DNA from: Pezicula radicicola
Lineage: Eukaryota > Ascomycota > Leotiomycetes > Helotiales > Dermateaceae
NCBI GenBank assembly: GCA_003008705.1
Contig: PDUO01000016.1
Coordinates: forward strand, 63,975-127,974
Length of the DNA stretch: 64,000 nucleotides
Reading direction: 5' to 3'
Below the pieces are notes generated by a model, which was not told the origin of the DNA, made no database searches, and saw nothing but the letters and a program-made list of their open reading frames with translations. Positions 12,962 to 23,824 of this stretch are shown here, in pieces (position 1 is the first letter of the stretch; each line of letters starts with the position of its first letter). The position numbers and the translations under genes were made by a program.

Positions 12962-15900
12962 ATGGACTTTCCAGAGTTCCCTAACACCTCAGGCTACTCG
13001 AAACCCCTCCCACGTCGCGAGACCGCCTCTAGCTTGCTTTCCCAATTTCTTCCTGGGGCGAAAACCGAACATAAATCAGATCTTCAGAAGTTCCACCAGA
13101 ACAAATCTCCAGTCTCTCATAACCCGCCTGCACATACGCCATACCGTATCGCACCCCCTACCACATCGTACCCTGAACCTCCTTCTCCGGCACCATATAT
13201 TGATCTCGAGGCGGAAACTGAGTCATTGGTACAACCTAAACAACAAGAAGAAGCAGACGAAGAGATTGAATACACCCCAAAGTCCAGATCGGGACGTGCT
13301 CTGCGACCTCGTTCTTCCCTTCCCAAATCTCTCAAGGCGGTAGAGAACGGAGACCAGCCGCGATCCAAGACTTCTCGAAAGTCTAAGAAGGATGCGATAT
13401 CTGACCTGGTTGGAGGAGATATTAATGGCCTCAACTTCACACCGGTGGTAAGCAAGAGAAACTTGATCAGACAAGAGATTGCAAGTCACACAGCTGCCAA
13501 TAGAAGCCGGTTTTTCGTCGAAAAGAAAGACTACTTTCTGCCTCTTTTACCACCACACAATCATGTCAAGAAGCTGGTGGAGAAGCATGAGCAGCTTTCG
13601 CCTGAGGAGATATCCAAGTTGCCAGCGATAACATCTTACGAAGAGATTGAAATGCAGCCCAAAGGCATCCAGGCAAAAATGAAACCGTATCAACTATCTG
13701 GTTTGAGCTTTATGGTCTATCTTCATCGTAACGGTTTGTCAGGTATCCTTGGTAAGTACGAGCAGTGCCTTGGGCCAGATTTCCGGCTAGCTGGTCAGGT
13801 TTAGCAGATGCTGATGTTCGCCAACAGGTGACGAGATGGGACTTGGCAAAACTCTCCAAACCTTATCGTTGATTCAGTATCTGAAGGAGAATGATCCCAA
13901 GCAAGGTTCAGGAAGACTACAACGTCCATTTTTGGTCATTTGCCCACTGTCGGTACTCAGCAGTTGGATGGGCGAGTCAAAGCGATGGGCTCCTGGACTT
14001 AAGGTCATCCGCTTCCACGGTCCGGCCAAAGAACGACTTCGTCTGAAGAAGATCATCATGGGTGAGATTGATATGTATGGCAATCCGACTGCTCAAACCA
14101 GATCCAAGCACAAGTCCAAGGTGAATCCTGCAGGCCAGACTGTGATTTCTCTTGATGAAGAGGAAGAAGATGTTGGTGTTGATGTGGTTGTTACTACCTA
14201 TGAATCCTATGCTGCCGAGGATTCCTGGTTTAAGAAGGCGTTTGTTTGGAGATATGTTGTGCTTGATGAAGGTCACAAGGTTAGAATAGAATGCCTGCCT
14301 TTTCAACCGCTACTAACATGTTCCTAGGTTAAAAACGACCAAAGCTTGATTTCCAGAAGTTTGCAGGGTCTACAGGCCGAATATCGGCTGATCTTGACTG
14401 GAACTCCTCTTCAGAACAACTTGTCAGAAGCATGGGCCTTGCTTCACTGGCTGTACCCAGAAGTCTTTATTGAGAACACGGCAGACCTTTTCCACAACTC
14501 ATTCAACCTGAGCAAGGGGCTTTATTCCAACACTGTTCTTGATGATCTCCGCCATCTCCTTGAGCTTATCATGCTGCGGCGCATGAAAACCTCCCCGGGG
14601 GTTGATCTTAACCTACCTCCCAAGACCGAAGTCCTCCTATTTGTGCCTTTGAGTCCAATGCAACGATTCTGGTACCAACGCCTTATTACAAGAGCGGATC
14701 AGGGCCTTTTAGATGAGCTATTCAAAGGTGCAAAGGACAAAGAACAGTCGGATATGGAATTAGCCAAGAAGAACGAAGCAATGGAAGCCGAGCTGATGAA
14801 GAGAGAAACCGCAGCGCTTGAAAACCTTGAGAACGAACTGGTTGTCGGTAGTGATTCATGGAAGGAGTCTCGAGAAATTTTGAAGATGACAATTCAGCGC
14901 GAACAAGAAGATCTGGACGATGTTGGTGCGAAGAAGAGTGCTTGGCAGAAACTCATGAATCTGTTGATGCAGCTGCGAAAAGTATGCAACCACCCTTACC
15001 AGATTCAATACCCAGAAGACCTTGCGCCGGGAGATCACGTTGTCACAGCATCTGGTAAATTCATCATTCTTGAGAAACTACTTAATGAGCTGGTCGTAAA
15101 GCAGAAAAAGAAGATTCTTATCTTTTCAGGATTCACAAGAATGCTTGACTTGGTCGAGGAGCTATTGCAAGTTCGAGGAGGCGATGGTTCAAGTTATAGA
15201 TTTGTCCGCCTGGATGGAGGCACTGGTAGAGCACGTCGAAACCTTGGTATTCGGATGTTCAACGATACCAACAGTGAATACCGTGTTATGCTAATCTCTA
15301 CACGAGCTGGAGGCCTTGGAGTTAATTTGGCTACTGCTTCTGATGTTGTCCTTCTAGACCAAGATTGGAACCCCCAAATCACACTTCAAGCCGAAGCACG
15401 AGCTCACAGGATTGGCCAGAAGAACCCGGTCACTATTTATAAGCTGGTCTCACAGGGTACCGTCGAAGAGCAAATGATGGGACGTATCCAGAAGAAGCTC
15501 TATCTCTCAGCTAAGGTCACCGAGGCCATGGAAGACATTCATACCAAGTCAGGTGTTCGATCTGGCAAGGGCAAGGGTAAGGGTAGACCTGCAGCAACCG
15601 ATGAAGAGAAGGGCCCCCAACTTGGTACTAGTGAACTCATGGCACTTGTTCGACGAGGTGCTTCTGCAATTTCACGACCTGAAATTGATGTCAATGAGAT
15701 GCTTGACTGGTAGGTTCTGTCCGGCTCTGCAATATCCCGCGCCATTCACTAACCAATCATAGGGACTGGGCGACTACCGTTGCAAAGTGCAAGGACCAGC
15801 CAGCAGATATTAATGTCAAGAAAGATGCATTACCTGACCTCGAGGTTGATGAAGAGGCAGAGAAAAAGTGGCTGACGGAAATGGAGAGAGTTGAAGCATC

Positions 15901-16762
15901 AGTCTTCGAGGGCAAGAAGATGATGCGAGGCATACGACCTAGCGGAAGCTATAACGAAATTGCACAAGAATGGAAGAGAGAAGATCGCCGCGTTGGCAAG
16001 AATACCACGGTCATGGTTGATGGCTTTGCAGTCAACAAGGAATCTATGAACTGTGGCGATTGGGAGGCAGTACCAACCATGGCCGGAAAGGACCCTCGCC
16101 TTGCAGAACCCAAGCGGGCTAAGAAAGTCAAAGGCGATCCCCAATCGCACTGCCAAATTTGCTTTGATGGTGGTGAGTTGCAATGCTGTCAGCTCTGTCC
16201 ACGAGCCTACCACTATGAGTGCTTGGATCGCGATTTCCAGTCGAAGGCGAAGAGTTGGCAGTTCAACTGTCCTCAACATGAATGCCAAGATTGCGAGCAA
16301 AAGACAACCGACGCAGGTGGAATGTTGTACCGTTGCCGATGGTGCGAACGAGCATATTGCGAGGACTGCCTCGATTTCGATAAGGTCATCCTGTACGGAA
16401 ATAATCTACCCGAGTACGAGACTCTAGGCTACGGCGAAATGACACAGGCTTTCTATATCCAGTGCCATGCTTGCACTGAGCACCTAGCGGAGAACCCTGA
16501 GAACCAGAAGTTCTGCGAGAACTTTGCTGCAACGGCACTCAAAGAGCACGAGGAGATGTTCGGTGTTAACGAAGTCGGTGGAATGATGAATGATAGCCCC
16601 AGAGCTGGTAGCCTGACAGATGCAACGACTATTGATACCCCTGGTGTCAATACACCTATCACCATTGACGATGACTACGAGCAAAAGGGCGGCAAGCGTA
16701 AACTTCGCATCAAGGTCATTCCTAAGGCTCATGCAGGCGTAAAGAGGAGTAGGCGGGTATGA
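12962..16762 (+). CDS. SNF2-family chromatin-remodelling ATPase with C-terminal PHD-like zinc finger
   Basis: Four exons (12962-13751, 13828-14279, 14328-15709, 15763-16762) give 1207 residues; every junction keeps phase and restores a conserved motif. The N-terminal 210 residues are polar and unstructured in appearance. The ATPase core has the Walker A site GDEMGLGKT (about 264), Walker B DEGH (about 410), LTGTPLQNN (about 437), STRAGGLGVNLA (about 738) and RAHRIGQ (about 773), the order and spacing of Snf2/ISWI-like enzymes. A Cys/His-rich module at about 1003-1080 (HCQICFDGGELQCC...CPRAYHYECL) is PHD-like and suggests histone-tail reading. A basic tail follows. ATP-driven nucleosome sliding in the nucleus is inferred from the family. 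Which subfamily (ISWI, LSH or Mit1-like) cannot be settled by eye. Confidence 0.9.
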
Positions 16763-17896
16763 GTTGTTCTACTTACGTGGGTAGCTCTGAAGTTGTACAA
16801 CAAGGCGAATGGCGTTTGTCGGATATCAGGTTTGGTGTTTTGGGAAATGGCCAGCCTGGGCGGAATGATATTTGATTTGAGGTGTGAGGTAGTGACCTGG
16901 TTGTGCCTCGTGGCAGGATAATCTCTGATTCTGGCTTTTTGTTTTCATGGTTGCGCACTGGTTTACAAAGGCTATTGATGTATAATAGTTTCTGATTTGG
17001 CGCTTTGCACTTTCGTCGCGGTTTATACCATGTACCACCAAAGAGCTGACTTGCACGATAGAGAAGACGAAAGAACAGAGTAGATCCAGAAGGATCTTGA
17101 TTTGTAATATTATGGCGAATAGATCTCTAGAGGGTATGAAGAGAAATGGAATGAGAGAATCTGCTTCGACACATACATGGCTTTGATCTCAGATGCAGTG
17201 AGTGCGATTTACCTCAGATTAAGCCCATTAAGGGATGCATGCAGATACTAACAGCGGCATGAAAGAGAAGCCCCAATATCAAATTAATTTAAGGATGGAA
17301 ATGATATGAATATATGCCGGGGAGACATTAACGTGAAGGAAGCAAGGATGGGTGGCTGCTGTTACAGTGGTGAAGCAAATAGGAGTTGGTGAGCGCGAGG
17401 AGATTGCTTAAATTTGAAGTGAGCAATCTCAATGTGGTGCAGCTTGCGGGTTTGATGCGAAAGTGTACGAAGGGTACTTACTGTACGCAACGCACTACAT
17501 AGAACCTTTAATTCTAGAAGAGCATAGCAGAGCATAGGCATACCTAGAGCGATACAAATAGTTGTTTTGGAGTCATAAAAGCCCTTCCCTAATGCAACAT
17601 TCCCCCCTGCCTACTCCGTAGCTATTTAATTATTTAAAGCTTCATTCAGATTGTCTATGCCTCTTTCAGGTATGTAAGCGATGATCTGCCCTTGCTAGAA
17701 CCTTCTGGGCTAGCGCGGCGGGTAGCACGAAGGGTAGCTGCGCTAGGATGTCGGCCTAAGCAAATTAGGCAAACTATGTCCAAGATTTATATTTTGCGCA
17801 CATCCCACAGGGCATCCCATCTTTCACGCACGCCACTACTGCCCTGCCTGCACTCTCTCCACTCTCGATTGCAAATACATTAAAGATTACTAAACA
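16763..17896. other. intergenic
   Basis: Holds the 3' untranslated region of the SNF2 gene and the promoter of the CCCH gene. No open frame with recognisable content and no strong repeat. Confidence 0.5.
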
Positions 17897-19820
17897 ATGA
17901 CGGCCGAATCCCAGGCGGTCGATTTAGAACGTCTCAGCGACCTCTGGGGTAGTTACCAGGACCTGAGGAGTCACGATGTCAATAAGAATCTTTTGATTGA
18001 GGTCCGTTTGTCCATCCTACCTACCACCACCTTCCTCTCTAACNNNNNNNNNNNNNNNNNNNNNNNNNNNNNNNNNNNNNNNNNNNNNNNNNNNNNNNNN
18101 NNNNNNNNNNNCTCTCTCTCTCTCTCTCTCTCTCTGCGCAACTCCAGCTTTCCGTTTCAGCTTTCATCTTTCAGCTTCACCACTCAACCACGTGCCAAGC
18201 TAAACTTCATCTCACGTGTAGAAACTCTTTGGCGAGGTCAATAACCTGTGTGTTGCCTTGGAGCGGACGAGAGTACAACTCGCCGATGCCGAGGAATTGA
18301 AAGCTATCTACTATGGCCGACAGAAGGAGAATGCTACCAGGAGCCAAGCGCTCGAGGCTGAAAAGCAACGCCTTCAGCGTGATATGTTCGTCTACGTCTT
18401 GATTGACGGCGATTCTATGCTGGTAAGGATACTGTCTGTTCCGGCCAATTCACATGGCCCCTTCAAATCGACCTGAGTTGATGGAGAAATAGTTCAACGA
18501 TGAGTTGATCCAAGACGGCGAGAACGGAGGTCACGAGGCTGCGAGCTTGCTTAAAGGCGAAATTGAACAGTATTTAAACACTTTCGATCTAGTCAATCGC
18601 CCAACCATTCGTGTTCAAATCTTTGCAAGTCTACGAGGCCTTGCGAAAAGTTACGTTGACGCCGGCGTCATCTCCGATCCTGCAACATTTCAGCTATTCA
18701 TCCGTGGATTCAACATGGAGAATGCCCTTTACGAATTTATTGAGGCTGGTAATGGCAAAGAGTGCGCTGACGAGAAGATCCGAGGTAAGATATCAACTGC
18801 CCATTTGTGCTACTGTCACCACTAGCCTATATTTGCTGCCCTGTGGGCGTTTGCAAGCTGGTTGTATAGCTTCTTTTGGTCCTCGCCGGGAGGCTCAAGT
18901 GTGCATGACATGCATGGCTTTACCTTCCAAACAAGTCTCATTGGATTTCTCTACTTTCTTCAAAATGAATCGAGAAACCTTGCATGGCCCCTTGAAATTG
19001 GCTGATCTTTCCACCAGAAAATTTTAAGCTACACGTATCAATCATGCAGTGCAAGCAAATCATTTTTGGTGGTTCAACGGATAATGCCTACGCTCGCCTT
19101 CTCGGACCGTACAGCAGAGATGAAGACTATGTTTCACGTATAACGATGCTCGAAGGAGCACCATTTGCGATGGAGCTGCGTCCTTTTAAGAACATATTTG
19201 CCACCACCTCATTTACAAGCGTATTCCGAAACACAAAACTTGAGATTAAACCATCTAACTACACGCCCCCACCGTCCGTAGCATCGACCACCTCATATTC
19301 TACCATTGCATCGGCCAAAAATACTACTATCACCGTACCTATGCGCACCAAATCGGCTGCTGCTGTAATTGAACCACTACCACCGGCACCGCCGTCTGTA
19401 ACCGAATCCGCACCCGCATCTCCACCTCGGTCAGCCGAACCCAAGCTTCTACAGAACAAGGCCGGCCACCGCGTCGACTCAATAATAAAATACAACGAGC
19501 TCACCGTCAAAGAGGTCAAGTCCAGGAAGATGTGCAATAATTTCCACCTCAACGGATACTGCCCTTATGGTGATGATTGCGGACACACACATGGTAAAAA
19601 GCTTAGCGACCGCCAACTCGAGGCACTGCGATATATTGCCAGGACCTCGCCCTGTGGAAACGGCATCTGGTGTGAGCTTCCAAGCTGCGTCTCTGGTCAC
19701 CGATGCCCGCGCGAGCCTAACTGCGAGTTGTATGCTATCGGGAAGTGCCGCTTCAAGGACAATATGCACAATGTGGATATGAAGATCGTCGATCCATACG
19801 ATGTCTACATTATTAAGTAA
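17897..19820 (+). CDS. fungal tandem CCCH zinc-finger protein
   Basis: Four exons (17897-18001, 18222-18422, 18493-18784, 19018-19820) give 466 residues. The first intron holds an assembly gap, and its donor (GTCCGT) is weak, so the first junction is the least certain. The N-terminal part is a predicted coiled coil (exons 1-2). It is followed by a globular region around FVYVLIDGDSML and IRGFNMENALYEFI, seen in a widespread family of fungal zinc-finger proteins. After a Pro/Ala/Ser linker comes a C-x8-C-x5-C-x3-H finger (CNNFHLNGYCPYGDDCGHTH, about residue 371) and a Cys-rich second finger set. CCCH fingers of this spacing usually bind RNA; a DNA role has also been proposed for this family. 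The target is unknown. Confidence 0.8.
18044..18111. other. assembly gap (68 N)
   Basis: A run of 68 undetermined bases inside intron 1 of the CCCH gene, directly before a CT repeat. The gap probably reflects a collapsed or unread CT-rich microsatellite, so the true intron length is unknown. Confidence 0.98.
18112..18135. repeat. CT microsatellite
   Basis: About twelve CT units immediately after the assembly gap, in an intron of the CCCH gene. Its original length is unknown because the gap cuts it. Confidence 0.9.
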
Positions 19821-21585
19821 GAGGTGCTAGATGCGTTAGGTGCTGGAGGATATGCGCCAGGCTCAACTTTTGGTAAAGACTAGTTGAGTGTGGATGATTT
19901 GCTCTGGTGCGGCGCTGGCATCCGTAAAGATTTTGGGAGGTAAATTAGCATTTAATTTAACAATCGTCACTCGTTTTGGTAATTATAAGAGTTAGAGGCA
20001 ATCCGTTGCAGATTATAGCGATAGCTTAACAAATGTAAAATATTGTCGAGACTCGATTGCTGTATCCAATGATTTCAATGTGGTAAGCGTGTTTATGCTC
20101 AAGGAAGTTTAAGAAGATAGTGATTCATAACTTCCTCCGCTCTTCCCTTCCTTACCTAACTTTAAAGTTATGAGGTCCGCAGGGTCCGCTGTAGAGATAA
20201 TGCCTATCTGCAAGTTCTCGTTCATTGAGATTATCAATCTTTCAATTTGATCAAGGTACTTTGTACAACTTGGCAGCCCCTCCCGGAAAGCTTTCAAGCA
20301 CAAACAAACCTTCCTCATGTTCCATGGAATTTCAATTTTGGAAGCGGAAGCTAATCTGTGCAGTGCACAGTTTCCTCTCTGCGTAATAAATGGTAACTTG
20401 CTTCGCAATGGGGGGAAAAAAGGTTGATGAAGATGCTAGTTCTGGTTCTGGTTCTGGTTCTGGCTTGGGACTAGATTTGGGTTGTCACGGTGAGGCTTTA
20501 TATTTGGTGGGGTTTTGATATTATTGTAGGTACAGTGAGGTAGTTTGGAGTGAAAGTGATGATGAAAAGAAAGAAAGGGTTGAGTGATGGGTTTTTGTTT
20601 GTAGTATATATAATGTTTTTTTAGAATTTTTCTTTTATTTCTGTGATAGGGTAACTAATAAATTAACTACTTTTGTTTACCTGTTTGATAATACCTTTGA
20701 AGGAGTGAGCATATGAGATAGTTAGATTTATGTTATAGTATTTTGGTGATGATAAACAGGCACGGCAGCTTCTCTTTGGTATAAGTATGTTTCGTTATAA
20801 GTTTTCCACCACCTTTTTGCTTTTGTATATCTAATATAATATTGTATATTTTGTACATTATAGGCGACGATACCCCTGAATATAGATACGGTATCCCTTT
20901 CCTTGTATGGATGGATCCTATAATATGTGACCCTTTTCCTTTTGTTGATTGACTTGTTTCGATTCGATTCGATTTGGAGGAAGTGGAGGATCGTGTTTTG
21001 GAATTGACTTATGGAGGTGGATTATGATTATTTTTAAACGAGGCTTTTGACTTGACTTGACTTGACTTAAATTAGTGAATGACACGCTGCGAAGCACAGT
21101 ACTTTTAGTGAATCCGTGATACATTGTAAAGTAGTACTTTAACTTGAAAGATTGAGTGACACGTTGCAAGATTGTACTTTGGTTGAAGCAGTGAATATAA
21201 GTACGACAAATGTGAGCTTGATTTAGGGATGATGGCTATTTGAAGACAAAAGATTTTGAGACTTGATGATTAATGTGGATCTGTGGAAGCTTTTGATTAT
21301 AGTCTTTACGGCTCTATTCTGTGCAGAGTTTTATGATATTGCTTGCTCTGGAGACTTTGAATGTCTATGACTTTGCGCTGGACTTGTATGGTTACTGTGG
21401 TGGGCTGCTAAACATATATCAGTAGTTATAATCTATCTGTTCTTATAGCCTTACTTGATATAAGTGGCTTATTTGAGTTAAGTGACTCACTTTATTTAAA
21501 GCTTGCAGGTTTTGTAAAGGAATATTCCTATCATTATTATATCAACATTATTTACTAAAAGAATGTCCCCCGTATGAATTCTTTA
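19821..21585. other. intergenic, with short simple repeats
   Basis: Contains four GGTTCT-type hexamers near 20434-20463 and four CTTGA pentamers near 21048-21067. The only sizeable frame (minus strand, 20408-20109) is listed separately. The 20580-21580 part is AT-rich. Confidence 0.5.
20109..20408 (-). CDS. hypothetical 99-residue protein, doubtful
   Basis: An open frame ending in a Gly/Ser tail; I recognise no domain. The stretch around YLDQIERLIISMNENLQIGI reads like a helical protein rather than chance translation, so it may be the last exon of an unrecognised or decayed gene. No upstream exon could be joined with confidence. Confidence 0.25.
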   Translation of the reverse strand: MRSKLPFITQRGNCALHRLASASKIEIPWNMRKVCLCLKAFREGLPSCTKYLDQIERLIISMNENLQIGIISTADPADLITLKLGKEGKSGGSYESLSS

Positions 21586-23824
21586 TCAGACAGCCTTTCC
21601 AATATCGTCCAAGTCAATAGTACCATGATTCCAAAGTGTCGATCCATCACTTGAAGTATGATGATGAGTCCAAGATGTTGACTCTACTGATATATTATGA
21701 CATGTGCAGCCATGTATCAAAAATTCCCTTTTCACTTCCCCGTCTGGTCTAGTCTCCGATTCAGGTTCAGGTCGAGGTCCCTGAGAATTCGTCGACATAC
21801 TCGATAAATTTGATAATAAAACATCTCTCTTGTCTTCCACACGCGGTCCCTGCGAGTTTGTTGAGGCCGTCGATAAATTTGATATTAAACCGACTGTCTT
21901 CTGTTCCCTGCGAGGTTCCTGTCTCTGTCCCTGAGAAGCAGTCGACGCAGTTGATAAATTCGATATTAAAACATCTGTCTTCTGTTCCCTGCGAGGTCCC
22001 CGTTCCTGTCCCTGCGAAGCAGTCGACGCAGTTGATAAATTTGATATTAAAACATTTGTCTTCTGTTCCCTGCGAGGCCCCTGTCCCAGTCCCTGAGAAG
22101 CAGTTGACGCAGTTGATAAATTCGATATTAAAACATCTGTCTTCTGTTCCCTGCGAGATCCCAGTTCCTGTCCCTGCGAAGCAGTCGTCGCAGTCGATAA
22201 ATTCGATAATAAAACATCATTCACAGAACCAACCTCCACATAATTCGACTCTGGTTTTCGACTCATCCGTCCTGTGAGATCTGTGTCAATATTGGATCGG
22301 CGTAGTCTTCGCTTGAATTTATTGGCACTGAATGACTCTTTTGTTCTTGGTTTATTTGGTGAGGGTGTTTCTTCTTGCTGGTTATGTTTTGAATATCGCA
22401 TTGTGAGATAACTGTGTATCGCTGGGACGCAGGCACATACTATTCCTATGCCTACTTCTGCTACACTATATTCCGATCATTAATCATGGTGAGCTAGGAA
22501 GGTAGCTGGGGAATGAATCAGAGGTAAAAAGCAGAATAGATTGATTGGATTGGAGTGGAATACATACCCTAATAGATTGAACCGAACGAATGATACTGTT
22601 TCATTGAAGAAACTGTTTGGTTGGAAGACCAGAATTAAACGGACTATACTTGCTAATGTTGCTATTCCACCGGCTCCGAGAAGTACTCCGATTCTTAGTT
22701 TCTTATTCAGTGGCATATTTAGTTTTGATACCCTAAAGGGAGTGGATTACAACGTTAGCACATTTCCATATCCGTATCTGTATCTCTTACCGCCCCTTAT
22801 TATGAACATAAAAGAAAGTAAGCTCCAAACAACTTCCTTTCAGAGATAAATAAAGGTCGAGGACGATTTCTGGTATAATGCTTACAAAGGAATAGGCAAG
22901 ACCAGAATAACAAAATCCGTGACAGCACTCATAATAGTGTCTGTCTTAAAAAGAGCAGCTTGATCAATACAACTCGCCTGAATATCTGGATTCCATAGCC
23001 CAGCAATCGGTGAACAGATTTTGATCTTCATGACCATGACAGGGAAGTAATAGAGGAGCATGGCTCCCATGAAACAGTAGATGAAGAATACGGTTTTCTT
23101 GTAGACGTAGAAGATTCGGATGAACATCAAAAGGAGGCTGGATTTTGTGAACCAGGCTGTTGGTCCGTAGACGATTGTGTCGGCGTATAATGCCTGGTTA
23201 CGTTTTATTTATTTTAGCATCTGTGAGATTTCCTGGATGATGGGGAGGAAGAATGTTTACTTGTTTAAATCCAACTAATTCGTCTTTTGTCACTTCCCAT
23301 TGATTGTTTCCTCCGCCGTGAAACCCCACTGCGTATAGTTAGAAAGGTCTCGAAAACGTAGGTCTGCAAATTGCATACTAAATAGTCCTGTGAGACAATA
23401 TCCTGTGGATAATAGCTGATGAAATGTAAGCACTCTATCCCTAGTCTTGAATGCGTGGGAAATAAATACCCAAGCAATGACGCAGAACCCTGTCTAAGTC
23501 AACATGACACTCTCTTCCCCAGAGGAATAATTTACAAATATATACTGTTTCGCCGTCAGGAATACTTACAATCCTCTCTACTAAAAGCACCCGTCACATA
23601 AGCCCTAATATAAACCCGCAAGAGAACAAAAGGAGCCATGATTGCAATGACCAGTATTCCCGAAACGGTATTGATTGTATGCAAGACATCTTTCGGATGC
23701 TGAAAATTGGGAACTATGCCATTTGGTGGCGCAACTATTTTGCTCGAGAAGTTAGAATCAGAACTATTTAGTAGGTTTGGGATACGAGGAAGGGGAACGT
23801 ACGTGCTCCTTCAGATCCAGACAT
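21586..23824 (-). CDS. fungal rhodopsin-domain integral membrane protein with tandem-repeat tail
   Basis: Eight exons on the minus strand (23824-23803, 23734-23570, 23490-23471, 23415-23379, 23328-23261, 23193-22886, 22732-22568, 22465-21586) give 554 residues. Phases close at every junction, and the small exons of 20 and 37 bases are needed to restore the family pattern. Seven hydrophobic segments can be traced. Family marks are DWFCVIAW in helix 2, GGGNNQWEV in the following loop, AWFTKSSLLLMFIRIF in helix 3, ICSPIAGLWNP with a following Cys, and MPLNKKLRIGVLLGAGGIA before helix 6. This is the Fung_rhodopsin (SAT4-like) family of plasma-membrane proteins, for which receptor roles are suspected. 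The cytosolic tail (exon 8) consists of six 23- to 29-residue repeats and a final Cys/His-containing segment. Confidence 0.85.
21775..22235. repeat. six tandem ~81-bp units coding for SNLSTASTASQG repeats
   Basis: The DNA repeats with a period of about 81 bases. Four inner units each read xVLISNLSTASTASQG followed by RREQKT on the minus strand; the two outer ones are more diverged. Period divisible by three keeps the frame when units are gained or lost. The plus strand of the array is also open (21810-22277), a simple consequence of the repeat. Confidence 0.9.

Noticed and set aside
12750..13343. 197-codon frame overlapping the SNF2 start
   Set aside because: It overlaps exon 1 of the SNF2 gene in another frame and shows low-complexity Ser/His/Pro content only.
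21810..22277. 155-codon plus-strand frame with repeats
   Set aside because: It is the antisense reading of the 81-bp repeat array; the minus frame continues into a complete rhodopsin-family gene.
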